From Candidatus Rokuibacteriota bacterium (GTDB taxonomy: Bacteria > Methylomirabilota > Methylomirabilia > Rokubacteriales > CSP1-6), in contig VGLJ01000026.1 in NCBI GenBank assembly GCA_016866775.1, positions 1-61,483 of the forward strand: 61,483 nucleotides of DNA, in the 5' to 3' direction. A program made the position numbers and the translations under genes. Below the pieces are notes generated by a model, which made no database searches, was not told where the DNA came from, and worked only from the letters and a program-made list of their open reading frames with translations. Shown here in pieces: positions 23,159 through 31,280 of the stretch (the first letter of the stretch is position 1; each line of letters begins with the position of its first letter).

Positions 23159-23593
23159 TTAGATATGCCACATCGGGCGGCGGGACGCGCGACGCTGCGC
23201 GGCCTGCGCGGCGAGCTCGCCGAACGTGAGCTGATCCACCACCTGCGAGACCGCGTCGCTGATCCGGCGCCACAGCTCGGCGAGGTCGTCGTCGTGCCCG
23301 TTCCGCGGCCGCGCCTGCGGCTCGAACGGGACGCCGGTGCCCTCGACCGCGCGCAGCACCACGCCCACCGTGATCTCGTCCGGCGCCTTCGTGAGGTGGT
23401 ACCCGCCCGACGACCCGCGCTTCGACGTGAGGATGCCCGCACGCTTGAGCGAGAGCAGCACCTGCTCGAGATACCGCTGCGGGATCGCCTCGCGCGCGGC
23501 GATCTCCTGGATGGGGATCAGCTCGCGGTCGCGATGGAGGGCGAGGTCCAGCACCGCCTTGATCGCGTATTCGCCCTTCGCGGAAATCCGCAC
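23159..23593 (-). CDS. Rrf2-family regulator without FeS cysteines (CymR-like)
   Basis: 144 aa. Winged-helix Rrf2 domain: MRISAKGEYAIKAVLDLALH (about 1-20), recognition region IPQRYLEQVLLSLKRAGIL (about 37-55) and the wing SKRGSSGGYHL (about 57-67). The whole protein has no cysteine, so unlike IscR or NsrR it cannot hold an FeS cluster; CymR, the cysteine-metabolism repressor of Gram-positives, is also of this kind and works with CysK. Its position next to the cysteine synthase and sulfur-carrier genes supports a role in cysteine control. It lies 7 bases after hemB. Confidence 0.87.
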   Translation of the reverse strand: MRISAKGEYAIKAVLDLALHRDRELIPIQEIAAREAIPQRYLEQVLLSLKRAGILTSKRGSSGGYHLTKAPDEITVGVVLRAVEGTGVPFEPQARPRNGHDDDLAELWRRISDAVSQVVDQLTFGELAAQAAQRRASRRPMWHI

Positions 23594-23600
23594 GGCGGTG

Positions 23601-24590
23601 TCAGCGGGACTCGAGCCCGCGTTCGATCGCGCGCACCGCGTCCTTCGCGAAGTACGTGATCACGATGTCGGCCCCGGCGCGCTTGATCGAGACGAGCGCT
23701 TCCATCATCGCGCGGCCCTCGTCGAGCCAGCCGAGGCGGCCGGCGGCGCGGATCATGGCGTACTCGCCGGACACGGAGTACGCGGCGAGCGGCAGCCCGA
23801 ACTCGGCCTTCGCGCGGGAGATGATGTCGAGGTACGGCAGCGCGGGCTTCACCATGACGATGTCGGCGCCCTCGTCGACGTCGAGCGCGATCTCGCGCAT
23901 CGCCTCGAGCCCGTTCGCCGGATCCATCTGGTACGAGCGGCGGTCGCCGAACTGCGGCGTCGACTGCGCGGCCTCGCGGAACGGCCCGTAGAAGCACGAG
24001 GCGTACTTCGCGGAGTACGCCATGATCGGCGTCTCCACGAGCGAGGCCTCGTCGAGCGCCTCGCGGATCGCGCCGACGCGCCCGTCCATCATGTCCGAGG
24101 GCGCCACCATGTCCGCGCCGGCCTCGGCGTGCGACACCGCCGTGCGCGCGATCAGCTCGAGCGTCGGGTCGTTCTTCACCACGCCGTCCTCGACGACGCC
24201 GCAGTGGCCGTGGCTGGTGTACTCGCAGAGGCACACGTCGGTGACGACGAGGAGGTCCGGCACCGTGTCCTTCACCGCGCGCACCGCCTGCTGGATGATG
24301 CCGTCCTCGGCGTACGCCCCGCTGCCGCGCGCGTCCTTCTCCTCGGGGATGCCGAACAGGAGGATCGCCGGGATGCCCATGCCCGCCGCGTCCTTCGCCT
24401 CCTTCACCAGCTCGTCGATCGAGCGCTGGTATTGCCCGGGCATGGCGCCGATCTCCTGGCGCACGCCGCGCCCGTGCACGACGAACAGCGGATACACGAG
24501 GTCGGCCGCGGTGAGCGCGGTCTCGCGGACCATCTTGCGAAGGAGCGCTTTCTCGCGAAGCCGTCGCGGACGATAGACGCCTTGGGCCAT
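23601..24590 (-). CDS. hemB: Porphobilinogen synthase (delta-aminolevulinic acid dehydratase)
   Basis: 329 aa. Condenses two 5-aminolevulinates to porphobilinogen. The catalytic zinc site is [14 protein letters not shown] (about 118-131, three Cys), and the two Schiff-base lysines are in [13 protein letters not shown] (about 194-206) and [10 protein letters not shown] (about 248-257). Three Cys point to a zinc-dependent rather than magnesium-only enzyme. ATG at 24590 shares one base with the hemD stop. Confidence 0.96.
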   Translation of the reverse strand: MAQGVYRPRRLREKALLRKMVRETALTAADLVYPLFVVHGRGVRQEIGAMPGQYQRSIDELVKEAKDAAGMGIPAILLFGIPEEKDARGSGAYAEDGIIQQAVRAVKDTVPDLLVVTDVCLCEYTSHGHCGVVEDGVVKNDPTLELIARTAVSHAEAGADMVAPSDMMDGRVGAIREALDEASLVETPIMAYSAKYASCFYGPFREAAQSTPQFGDRRSYQMDPANGLEAMREIALDVDEGADIVMVKPALPYLDIISRAKAEFGLPLAAYSVSGEYAMIRAAGRLGWLDEGRAMMEALVSIKRAGADIVITYFAKDAVRAIERGLESR

Positions 24591-25435
24591 CACGCACTCC
24601 TTGTCGGGCGGCCGCTCCGCATCAGGCGCGGCTGCGCACGGAAGTACTCGACGAGCGCCCGGGTCAGCGCGGGGATCGTGTACTCGGCGGGCATGACGTC
24701 GGTCGCGAGCCCGTACTCCGCGGCGGTGGCCGCGGTGATGGGCCCGATCGACGCCACGGTCACGCCGCTCAGGAGCGCGCGGCGCTCGTCGTCGGTGAAG
24801 AGCTCGGCGAAGTTCCGCGCGGTGGACGAGCTCGTGAACGTCACCGCGTGCACGCTGCGCGCCGCGAGCGCGTCGCGGAGCCGCCCGGCGTCGCGCTCCA
24901 CCTTGCGGGTGACGTAGACCGCGACCTCGGCGACGTCCGCGCCCGCCTTGCGCAGCTCCGTGACGAGGACGTCGCGCGTCTCGGCGGCGCGCGGCAGGAG
25001 CACCCGCTCTCCCGGCTTCAGCTCGCGGCGCAGGCGCGCGACGAGCCCTTCGGCGCGGTATTCGCCGGGGACCACGTCCGCGCGCACACCGTGCTCCGCG
25101 AGCGCTTCCGCGGTCGCGGGGCCGATGGCGGCGACCCGCCGGCGTCCGATCGCGGCCCACGCGTGCCGGCGCGCGGTCAGCCGCCGGTCGACCATGGCCA
25201 CGCCGTTGACGCTCGTGAAGATCACCCAGGCGAACGCCTCGATGGCGTCGAGCGCGGTGTCGAGCGGCTCCCACGACGGCGGCGGCTCGATGACGATGGT
25301 GGGGGCGGCGAGCACGCGCGCGCCTTCGGCCTCGAGCAGCTCCGCGAAGCGTTGCGCTTGCGCCGCCGCTCGCGTGATCACGATCGTCCGCCCCTGCAGG
25401 GGCCGCATCTCGGTCGCCTGGGTCATACGGGTCAC
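24590..25435 (-). CDS. hemD: Uroporphyrinogen-III synthase
   Basis: 281 aa. Cyclises hydroxymethylbilane with inversion of ring D. The family has little invariant sequence, but the features are right: [20 protein letters not shown] near the N-terminus (about 13-32), [10 protein letters not shown] (about 71-80), [16 protein letters not shown] (about 101-116), [13 protein letters not shown] (about 198-210) and [15 protein letters not shown] (about 227-241). Two alpha/beta lobes are implied. The position between hemC and hemB settles the call. Start could be the first or fourth codon (MTRM). Confidence 0.9.
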   Translation of the reverse strand: MTRMTQATEMRPLQGRTIVITRAAAQAQRFAELLEAEGARVLAAPTIVIEPPPSWEPLDTALDAIEAFAWVIFTSVNGVAMVDRRLTARRHAWAAIGRRRVAAIGPATAEALAEHGVRADVVPGEYRAEGLVARLRRELKPGERVLLPRAAETRDVLVTELRKAGADVAEVAVYVTRKVERDAGRLRDALAARSVHAVTFTSSSTARNFAELFTDDERRALLSGVTVASIGPITAATAAEYGLATDVMPAEYTIPALTRALVEYFRAQPRLMRSGRPTRSA

Positions 25436-25457
25436 GCGCTCCTCTGAGTCGACCTGT

Positions 25458-26396
25458 TTAACGCTCTCTCGGCGTCAACGCCACCATCGTCGCCGCGCCC
25501 TGCCCGAGCAGCCCGTCCGCGAGCGTGCGGCCGAGCGCCTCGGCATCGACCGGCGCCGCGCTCCCGCGCTCGCGCAGGATCCGGCGTCCGTCCTCGCTGA
25601 CGACGATCGCGTGCATCGTCAGCGTGTCACCGTCCATCGACGCGTGCGCGGCGACGGGCGTCACGCACGAGGCGCCGAGCCGCGCGAGGAACGCGCGCTC
25701 GGCGGCGGCGCACGCGTGCGTCGTCCGATCGTCGAGCGGCGCCAGCGCGGCGCGCATGTGCGCGTCGTCTTCGCGCGCTTCGAGTCCGAGCGTTCCCTGC
25801 CCGACCGCGGGCACGAAGGACTCGACCGGGAGCGCCGACGTGTGCGGCGGCGCGACACCGAGGCGCTTCAAGCCCGCCGCGGCGAGCACCGTCGCCTCGC
25901 ACTCGCCGCTCTCGAGCTTTCTGAGACGCGTGTCCACATTCCCGCGCAGCGGCTCCACGGCGAGGTCCGGACGCGCGGCGAGCACGAGCGCGCGCCGGCG
26001 CGGGCTGGACGTGCCGACCACCGCGCCCGCGGGCATCGCGTCGAGCCCGCCGGGGCGGCGAGCCACGAGCACGTCGCGCGGGTCTTCGCGCGGGGGAAAC
26101 GCGGCGAGCACGAGACCGTCGGGCAGCTCCGCCGGCAGGTCTTTCAGGCTGTGGACGGCGACGTCGATCGACCGCGCGAGCAGCGCGTCCTCGATCTCGC
26201 GGACGAACAGCCCCTTGCCGCCCACCGCCGCGAGCCGCGCGCTGGCGAGCCGATCGCCCTCGGTGCGCATCGGCACCACCTCGACCTCGTGACCGTGCGC
26301 GCGGAGCATGGACGCCACGGCGGTCGCCTGGGCCAGCGCGAGCGCGCTGCCGCGCGTGCCGATGCGGAGGGGAGCGCGGACGCTCCGGACGTTCAC
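25458..26396 (-). CDS. hemC: Hydroxymethylbilane synthase (porphobilinogen deaminase)
   Basis: 312 aa. Polymerises four porphobilinogens. Seen: IGTRGSALALAQA (about 12-24), VHSLKDLPAELPDGL (about 83-97), GTSSPRRRALVLAARPDL (about 128-145), LRGNVDTRLRKL (about 150-161), and the dipyrromethane-cofactor cysteine in LGASCVTPVAAHA (about 238-250). The start is the GTG at 26396 (M-N-V-R-S-V...), which overlaps the hemA stop as GTGA; the longer open frame upstream is hemA in another frame. Confidence 0.96.
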   Translation of the reverse strand: MNVRSVRAPLRIGTRGSALALAQATAVASMLRAHGHEVEVVPMRTEGDRLASARLAAVGGKGLFVREIEDALLARSIDVAVHSLKDLPAELPDGLVLAAFPPREDPRDVLVARRPGGLDAMPAGAVVGTSSPRRRALVLAARPDLAVEPLRGNVDTRLRKLESGECEATVLAAAGLKRLGVAPPHTSALPVESFVPAVGQGTLGLEAREDDAHMRAALAPLDDRTTHACAAAERAFLARLGASCVTPVAAHASMDGDTLTMHAIVVSEDGRRILRERGSAAPVDAEALGRTLADGLLGQGAATMVALTPRER

Positions 26397-27664
26397 GGCG
26401 TGCGCCCCAGGCCGAACAGCTCCTGCACCAGCGTCGTCCACGACCGGCCGGCGCCGGCGCGGCCCGACTCGCGGAGCTTGGTGATCGGCGCGTGCAGGAT
26501 CTTGTTCACGATGGCGCTCGACAGCGCCTCCATCGCCTCGCGCGTCTCGGGCGGCGCCTCGGGCACGCGCGCGAGCGCGCGGCGCAGCTCGGCCACGCGG
26601 ATGCTCTCGAGCCGCTCGCGGAGCGAGACGATCGTCGGGACGACCTCGACGTCGCGCAGGCGCGCCGCGAACTTCGCGACCTCGCGCTCGACGAGGCCCT
26701 CGGCACGCTGGGCCTCGCGCGCGCGCTCGCGGAGGTTCGCGTCCACGACCTGCTGGAGGTCGTCGATGTCGTAGCAGTAGACGTCGGCGAGCGTCTCGAC
26801 CGTCTCCTCGACGTCGCGCGGGACCGCGATGTCGATGAAGAACAGCGCCCGGCCGCGCCGGCCATGCATCACGCGCTGCACGAGGTCGCGGCGGATGACC
26901 GGCTCGGGCGCGCCCGTCGACGTCACCACGATGTCGACGGAGCCGAGCGCCGTGTCGAGCTCGTCGAACGGGACGGCGGTGCCCGACAGCGCGCGCGCCA
27001 TCTCCTGCGCCCGCGCCCACGTGCGGTTGACGACGTAGATCGGGAACGCGCCCTGGTCGACGAGGTGCTTGGCCGCGAGCTCGCTCATCTTCCCCGCGCC
27101 GACGAGCAGCACGGCGCGTCCCGCCAGCCCCGCGAAGATCTTCTTGGCGAGCTCGACCGCCGCGAACGAGACGGACACGGCGTGGCGCGCGATGTCGGTG
27201 TCGGTGCGCACCTTCTTCGCCACCGCGAACGCCTGGGAGAAGAGCGTGTGGAGCGTGGGCCCCACGGTCTCGCACGCCTGCGCGAGCGCGAACGCGTCCT
27301 TCACCTGCCCGAGGATCTGCGGCTCGCCCACCATCATCGAATCGAGGCTGGAGGCGACGCGGAACGCGTGCCGCACGGCCTCGTCGTCGAGGTGGGTGTA
27401 GACGTGGGCCTCGATGAGCGCCGGATCGAGGCCGCGATGCTGGCAGAGCCGGCGGAACACGACCGCGCGCGCTTCGCCGGGCGCGTCCGCGACGCCGTAG
27501 ACCTCCACGCGATTGCAGGTGGAGATCACGACCGCCTCGCGCATGGCGCCGGTCGCCTGCACGTCGCGAATCAGCTCGCGGAGCTTGTCGTCCTCGACGG
27601 CGAGCTGCTCGCGCACGGCGACGGGAGCGGTGCGGTGGTTGAGGCCGGCGACGAAGAGCGCCAT
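26393..27664 (-). CDS. hemA: Glutamyl-tRNA reductase
   Basis: 423 aa. Reduces glutamyl-tRNA to glutamate-1-semialdehyde with NADPH, the first step of the C5 haem route; HemL in this window does the second. Seen: GLNHRTAPVAVRE (about 7-19), the catalytic cysteine in STCNRVEVY (about 48-56), GEPQILGQVKDAF (about 112-124), the NADPH loop LLVGAGKMSELAAKHL (about 185-200), and a C-terminal dimerisation helix bundle (about 310-410). ATG at 27664 shares one base with the stop of the upstream membrane gene. Confidence 0.96.
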   Translation of the reverse strand: MALFVAGLNHRTAPVAVREQLAVEDDKLRELIRDVQATGAMREAVVISTCNRVEVYGVADAPGEARAVVFRRLCQHRGLDPALIEAHVYTHLDDEAVRHAFRVASSLDSMMVGEPQILGQVKDAFALAQACETVGPTLHTLFSQAFAVAKKVRTDTDIARHAVSVSFAAVELAKKIFAGLAGRAVLLVGAGKMSELAAKHLVDQGAFPIYVVNRTWARAQEMARALSGTAVPFDELDTALGSVDIVVTSTGAPEPVIRRDLVQRVMHGRRGRALFFIDIAVPRDVEETVETLADVYCYDIDDLQQVVDANLRERAREAQRAEGLVEREVAKFAARLRDVEVVPTIVSLRERLESIRVAELRRALARVPEAPPETREAMEALSSAIVNKILHAPITKLRESGRAGAGRSWTTLVQELFGLGRTP

Positions 27665-28476
27665 CAGGACCCGTGGCGGCCCGGGAGGAAGAATCCGGCG
27701 CCGAGCGTGAGCACGAGCACCGTGAACCCGAAGACCGCGAAGTACGCCGCGCGGCGTCCGTGCAGGCCGGCGACGGCGCGGCCCGCGAGGATCGCGGCGT
27801 AGATCGCCCACGCGAGGAACGACAGCGACGCGAGCGGATCGAACGTCAGCACGCTTCCCCACGCGGTGCGCGCCCACAGCGCGCCGAGGATCAGGCCGGT
27901 CGTGAGGAAGGGAAAGCCGAGCGCGAGCGTGCGGTACGTCAGCCGGTCGAGGGTCTGCAGATCGGGCAGGCGGTAGTAGAACGTCCGCGGCCGCTTCGCC
28001 TTGAGCTCGCGCTCCTGGAGCAGGTACATCACGGCGCCCGCGAAGTTCAGGATGAACGCCGCGATGCCGACCATCGCGAGGCTGATGTGGATCCAGACCC
28101 ACGCGCCGCGGAACGCCGCGCCGAGCTGCTCGACGCCCATGGGCCGCACCGCCGAGGCTTTCAGGCTCAGCACGACCACGACCGGCATGACGAACGCGCC
28201 GAGCGCGGGAATCCGGTACTGGCGCTCGACGAGCATCTCGAGCAACACGCCAACCCAGATCGCCGTCGACACCGCCTGCGAGAGACTGCCGAACGGCGGC
28301 TGGCCGGTCTCCACCGCGAGCGCGATCAGCGCGATCGAGTGCGCCGCCCACCCCGCGAGCGTCGCGAGGCTCGCGAGCCGGTGGACGATCTCCTCACGCT
28401 GAACGAGGTAGGCGAGCGCGAGGCCGGTCGCGCACGCGTAAAGGATCAGCGTGACGTTGGAGAGCACGCCGAGCAT
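27664..28476 (-). CDS. ccsA: HemX/CcsA-type cytochrome c assembly membrane protein
   Basis: 270 aa, about eight membrane helices. The haem-handling signature of the CcsA/CcmC superfamily is present as WVWIHISLAMVGIAAFILNF (about 125-144), with likely haem-ligand histidines here and elsewhere. In many bacteria this gene (hemX) heads the hemA operon and is either the CcsA subunit of system II cytochrome c synthesis or an effector of HemA level. The five c-type haems of ActA and the one of ActE need such a system. No ccsB/resB is in the window. Confidence 0.8.
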   Translation of the reverse strand: MLGVLSNVTLILYACATGLALAYLVQREEIVHRLASLATLAGWAAHSIALIALAVETGQPPFGSLSQAVSTAIWVGVLLEMLVERQYRIPALGAFVMPVVVVLSLKASAVRPMGVEQLGAAFRGAWVWIHISLAMVGIAAFILNFAGAVMYLLQERELKAKRPRTFYYRLPDLQTLDRLTYRTLALGFPFLTTGLILGALWARTAWGSVLTFDPLASLSFLAWAIYAAILAGRAVAGLHGRRAAYFAVFGFTVLVLTLGAGFFLPGRHGS

Positions 28477-28543
28477 TGAAGCCTCAATTTACCACATTCC
28501 CGATGCATATCGCGGTGAGGGAATTAGGGCTAAGTGCCCGTCG

Positions 28544-29407
28544 TTACAGGCTGGATCGGGGCGTGGCGAGGTCGAGGAGCGTGGGGATCGGCCGCCAGTA
28601 CCCGGCCTTCCGCGCGGCGAGGTCGAGGTGTGGCGAGCCCCAGTCCTCGACGACCGTCGAGCGGGCGTTCCAACGCTGACGGCGATCGATCTGCTTCACG
28701 TAGCCCTTGCAGCGCGTGCACGCCGAGATGAAATACGCCTCGTCGGCGCCGCCGGGCTCGAGGCGCGCCAGATCGCGCGGGCCGTCGGCGCCGCAGAGCG
28801 GACAGCGGACGCGCGAGAAGATCCACGTCCCCGCGCACAGATGACAGCCGAGCTGGAGCCGGCCGTCCTCGACGATGTCGCCGAAGCCGGGCGGCGCGCC
28901 GCAGAACGGGCAGACACCGAGCGCCCAGACGCCGTCGGTGGCGAGCGCGCGCGCCCCGCTCAGCGCCCAGGCGAGCGCCGGCCGGAGCCCGCCGTACGCG
29001 AGGAACGCGATCACCGCGGCGCGAATCCCCAGCCGCCGCGCCGCCTCCTCCCCGATCGCGCCGCGCGAGGGAAGGAACGCGCGGGGATCGAGGCGCCCTT
29101 CATCCCATTCATCGGCGAGCCGCCGCATCCCCGGGGCTTCGTCGGGCCGCACGGCGGTCACGGCTTCCATGGCGACCGCGAGGACGTCTTCGACGTCGAC
29201 CCGATCGATCTCGATCGCGGCTTCTCCAAGGAGCGGCACGCCGCGCCTCCACCGCTCTTCGCAGACAGGGCCATCCCACGCAGGCGGATCACTCGGCGGC
29301 GCCCACTGCGCCCAGGCGTCGACGATGAGCGTGTAGGGCACGAGGCTGGCGGCAAACACGCGCCTTCTCTCGAGCTGATCGTTCCAGTCATCGCGCAAAT
29401 CGATCAT
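28544..29407 (-). CDS. fdhE: Formate dehydrogenase accessory protein FdhE
   Basis: 287 aa. Cytoplasmic zinc/iron-binding factor for maturation of Tat-exported formate dehydrogenases. Four CxxC motifs lie in the C-terminal half: CPFCGAPP (about 166), CHLCAGTW (about 187), CPLCGADG (about 201) and CTRCKGYV (about 229), the rubredoxin-like knuckles of FdhE. ATG at 29407 is chosen; an in-frame ATG 20 codons upstream would extend the protein into the arm of the large inverted repeat. It follows fdhA-fdhB-anchor in the same direction. Confidence 0.92.
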   Translation of the reverse strand: MIDLRDDWNDQLERRRVFAASLVPYTLIVDAWAQWAPPSDPPAWDGPVCEERWRRGVPLLGEAAIEIDRVDVEDVLAVAMEAVTAVRPDEAPGMRRLADEWDEGRLDPRAFLPSRGAIGEEAARRLGIRAAVIAFLAYGGLRPALAWALSGARALATDGVWALGVCPFCGAPPGFGDIVEDGRLQLGCHLCAGTWIFSRVRCPLCGADGPRDLARLEPGGADEAYFISACTRCKGYVKQIDRRQRWNARSTVVEDWGSPHLDLAARKAGYWRPIPTLLDLATPRSSL

Positions 29408-29456
29408 CGGATCAGGTGGCAGCGCAGGGCGAGAAATGTCCGATCGGCAAGCGCAC

Positions 29457-29627
29457 GACGCTGGCAAGGCCGGGCCCGGTGGGGCGAGGGGGCGGTTGAC
29501 CTGTTTCCTTTCCTTCGCCTCGAGGCGGCGTCAATGCGCCAGATGGAAATAGCTGACGCCGGACCGGGCGCCGGCGGGTCAGGGGTCAGAGCCCCCTCGC
29601 CCCACCGGGCCCGGCCCTGCCAGCGTC
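29457..29627. repeat. Fold-back element: 37-base inverted repeats with one mismatch
   Basis: Arm 1 is 29457-29493 and arm 2 is 29591-29627; they pair with a single mismatch (A versus G). The 97-base interior has the palindrome GCCTCGAGGC (29517-29526) and no gene. The right arm reaches into the stop codon of the anchor-subunit gene. It fills the 218-base gap between that gene and fdhE. No clear target-site duplication is visible, so a MITE is possible but not shown; it could also be a strong processing or attenuation hairpin between structural genes and fdhE. Confidence 0.75.
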
Positions 29628-30495
29628 AGGCCTGGCCTGCCGCCATGACGACGTACTTGACGAGAAATCCGCCGACCAACACGAGCAACGCGGTCACCGC
29701 GCTCAGCGCGAGCGACGGCCGCTTGAGATCCGCGAGCCCGAGCAGCAGCGGCACGACGGTGCCGACGATGATGGCGCCGACCCAGAACGTCATCTTGAAC
29801 GGTCCGCTCAGCAGCAGCGCGAGCGCGCGATCGGAGGCGGCCGAGCCCGCGCCCTGCACCGCGACGATGAACACGACGATCGACAGCGCCTGGATCAGCA
29901 GCGCGAGCACGGTCATGCGCCGGATGGCCGTGGCGCCTTCGCCGGCCGCGCGGCCCGCGAGCGTGAGGATCAGCGCGATCGCCGCCGCGGCGGTCGACGC
30001 GCCCACCGCGAGGAAGAGCGCGCCGAGCGCGTGCCCGTTCGTCCACAGCGGACGCGCGGTCGCGCCGAGGAGCACGCCCGGGTACGCGGCGACGAAGAAC
30101 CCGAACACGCCGCCGATCACGCCCACGATGAGCTTCTGGTTCGAGAGGTTCTTGCGCTGCAGGTCCTCGATGAGCGTGAAGAGCGCCGCGAGGCCGACGC
30201 AGAGCCCGAACACCGCCAGGGCCCACGACCCCATGCTCATCGGCGACTGCGGGTTGAACGTCTTCATCATGTTGAGGAAGCGCCCCGGTACGCCGAGGTC
30301 GACGATGAGGATCAGCGGGCACGGGATGAGCGCGAGCAGCGCCACGTAATAGCCGGCGCGCACGACGTCGCGATAGAGCCGGCTCCCCACGAGGCCGGCG
30401 ACCGTCGCGATGACGAAGGCGCCCCCCGCGAGACCGCCGAGGAAGAAGTAGACGTCGATCAGGAACGGCCAGTGCGACGACTGCAGCAGAGACAT
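29626..30495 (-). CDS. NrfD-type membrane anchor of formate dehydrogenase
   Basis: 289 aa with about eight helices and no signal peptide. NrfD/PsrC landmarks: FFLGGLAGGAFVIATVAG (about 17-34), PCPLILIVDLGVPGRFLNMM (about 58-77, close to the quinol site in this family) and FNPQSPMSMGSWAL (about 80-93). It replaces the haem-b FdnI/FdoI subunit seen in enterobacteria, so electrons from FdhB pass to quinone without haem b. Starts 3 bases after fdhB. Confidence 0.9.
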   Translation of the reverse strand: MSLLQSSHWPFLIDVYFFLGGLAGGAFVIATVAGLVGSRLYRDVVRAGYYVALLALIPCPLILIVDLGVPGRFLNMMKTFNPQSPMSMGSWALAVFGLCVGLAALFTLIEDLQRKNLSNQKLIVGVIGGVFGFFVAAYPGVLLGATARPLWTNGHALGALFLAVGASTAAAAIALILTLAGRAAGEGATAIRRMTVLALLIQALSIVVFIVAVQGAGSAASDRALALLLSGPFKMTFWVGAIIVGTVVPLLLGLADLKRPSLALSAVTALLVLVGGFLVKYVVMAAGQA

Positions 30496-30498
30496 CGT

Positions 30499-31278
30499 CT
30501 AGCCCTCCTTCCCGTCGCCGCGGCTGCGGAACGCCATCAGCGCGCCGACGCCCACGAGGACCGCGGAGCCGATCGAGAGGAGCGAGTCGACGAAGATGTT
30601 CTTCTGCGGGAGCTTCGGATTGACCGGAAGACCGTACGTCTCGGGCTTGCCCAGCAAGAGGAAAAACGCGTTCAGGCCGCCGAGGAAGCCCTTCGAGTCG
30701 GCGCCATACAACTGCGCCTCCTTGAAGCCCATGCCCTTCAGGGTCTCGACGCGCTTCTGCGCCTTCACGACGAGGTCGTCACGGAACCCGAACTGGATCG
30801 ACTCGGTCGGGCACGCCTTCGCGCACGCGGGCCCGAGCCCGTTGTGGATGCGGTCGTTACAGAACGTGCACTTCGTCGCGGTGCCGGTCTGCTCGTTGAA
30901 GCTGACGACGCCGAACGGGCACGCCGACACGCAGTACCGGCAGCCGTTGCAGACGTCCTGGTTGATGTTCACCGTGCCGTGCTCGGTCCGGTAGATCGCG
31001 CCGGTCGGGCACGCGTTGAGACAGCCGGCGTCCGCGCAGTGCTTGCAGACGTCGGACATGAGGAGCCACGCGAGATCGCCGTTCGGCGCGGCACCCGGCG
31101 CCTCGAAGAAGCGCACGAGACGGAACGTCTTGTCGGTGAAGTGCGTGTGGTTCTGGTAGGAGCCGGTCCAGTCCGGCACCTCGGGGCCGAGCTCGTTCCA
31201 CTGCTTGCAGGCCACCTGGCACGCGCGACAGCCGATGCAGAGCGAGGTATCCGTGAACATCGCGAGGGTGCGGGCCAT
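30499..31278 (-). CDS. fdhB: Formate dehydrogenase iron-sulfur subunit
   Basis: 259 aa. Four ferredoxin-like Cys clusters: CIGCRACQVACKQW (about 14-27), CKHCADAGCLNACP (about 77-90), CNGCRYCVSACPFG (about 109-122) and CTFCNDRI with CAKACPTES (about 136-160). A single C-terminal membrane helix (about 228-250) anchors it, as in FdnH. It carries electrons from FdhA to the NrfD-type anchor. Lies 2 bases after fdhA. Confidence 0.95.
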   Translation of the reverse strand: MARTLAMFTDTSLCIGCRACQVACKQWNELGPEVPDWTGSYQNHTHFTDKTFRLVRFFEAPGAAPNGDLAWLLMSDVCKHCADAGCLNACPTGAIYRTEHGTVNINQDVCNGCRYCVSACPFGVVSFNEQTGTATKCTFCNDRIHNGLGPACAKACPTESIQFGFRDDLVVKAQKRVETLKGMGFKEAQLYGADSKGFLGGLNAFFLLLGKPETYGLPVNPKLPQKNIFVDSLLSIGSAVLVGVGALMAFRSRGDGKEG

Positions 31279-31280
31279 GA

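Noticed and set aside
28477-28543. A promoter before the HemX/CcsA gene
   Set aside because: Only weak boxes (TTAGCC, TATGCA) were seen in the 67-base gap after fdhE; read-through from fdh is as likely.
29408-29467. A 20-residue N-terminal extension of FdhE
   Set aside because: It would be coded by the arm of the fold-back element and has no FdhE-like sequence; the ATG at 29407 gives the usual N-terminus.
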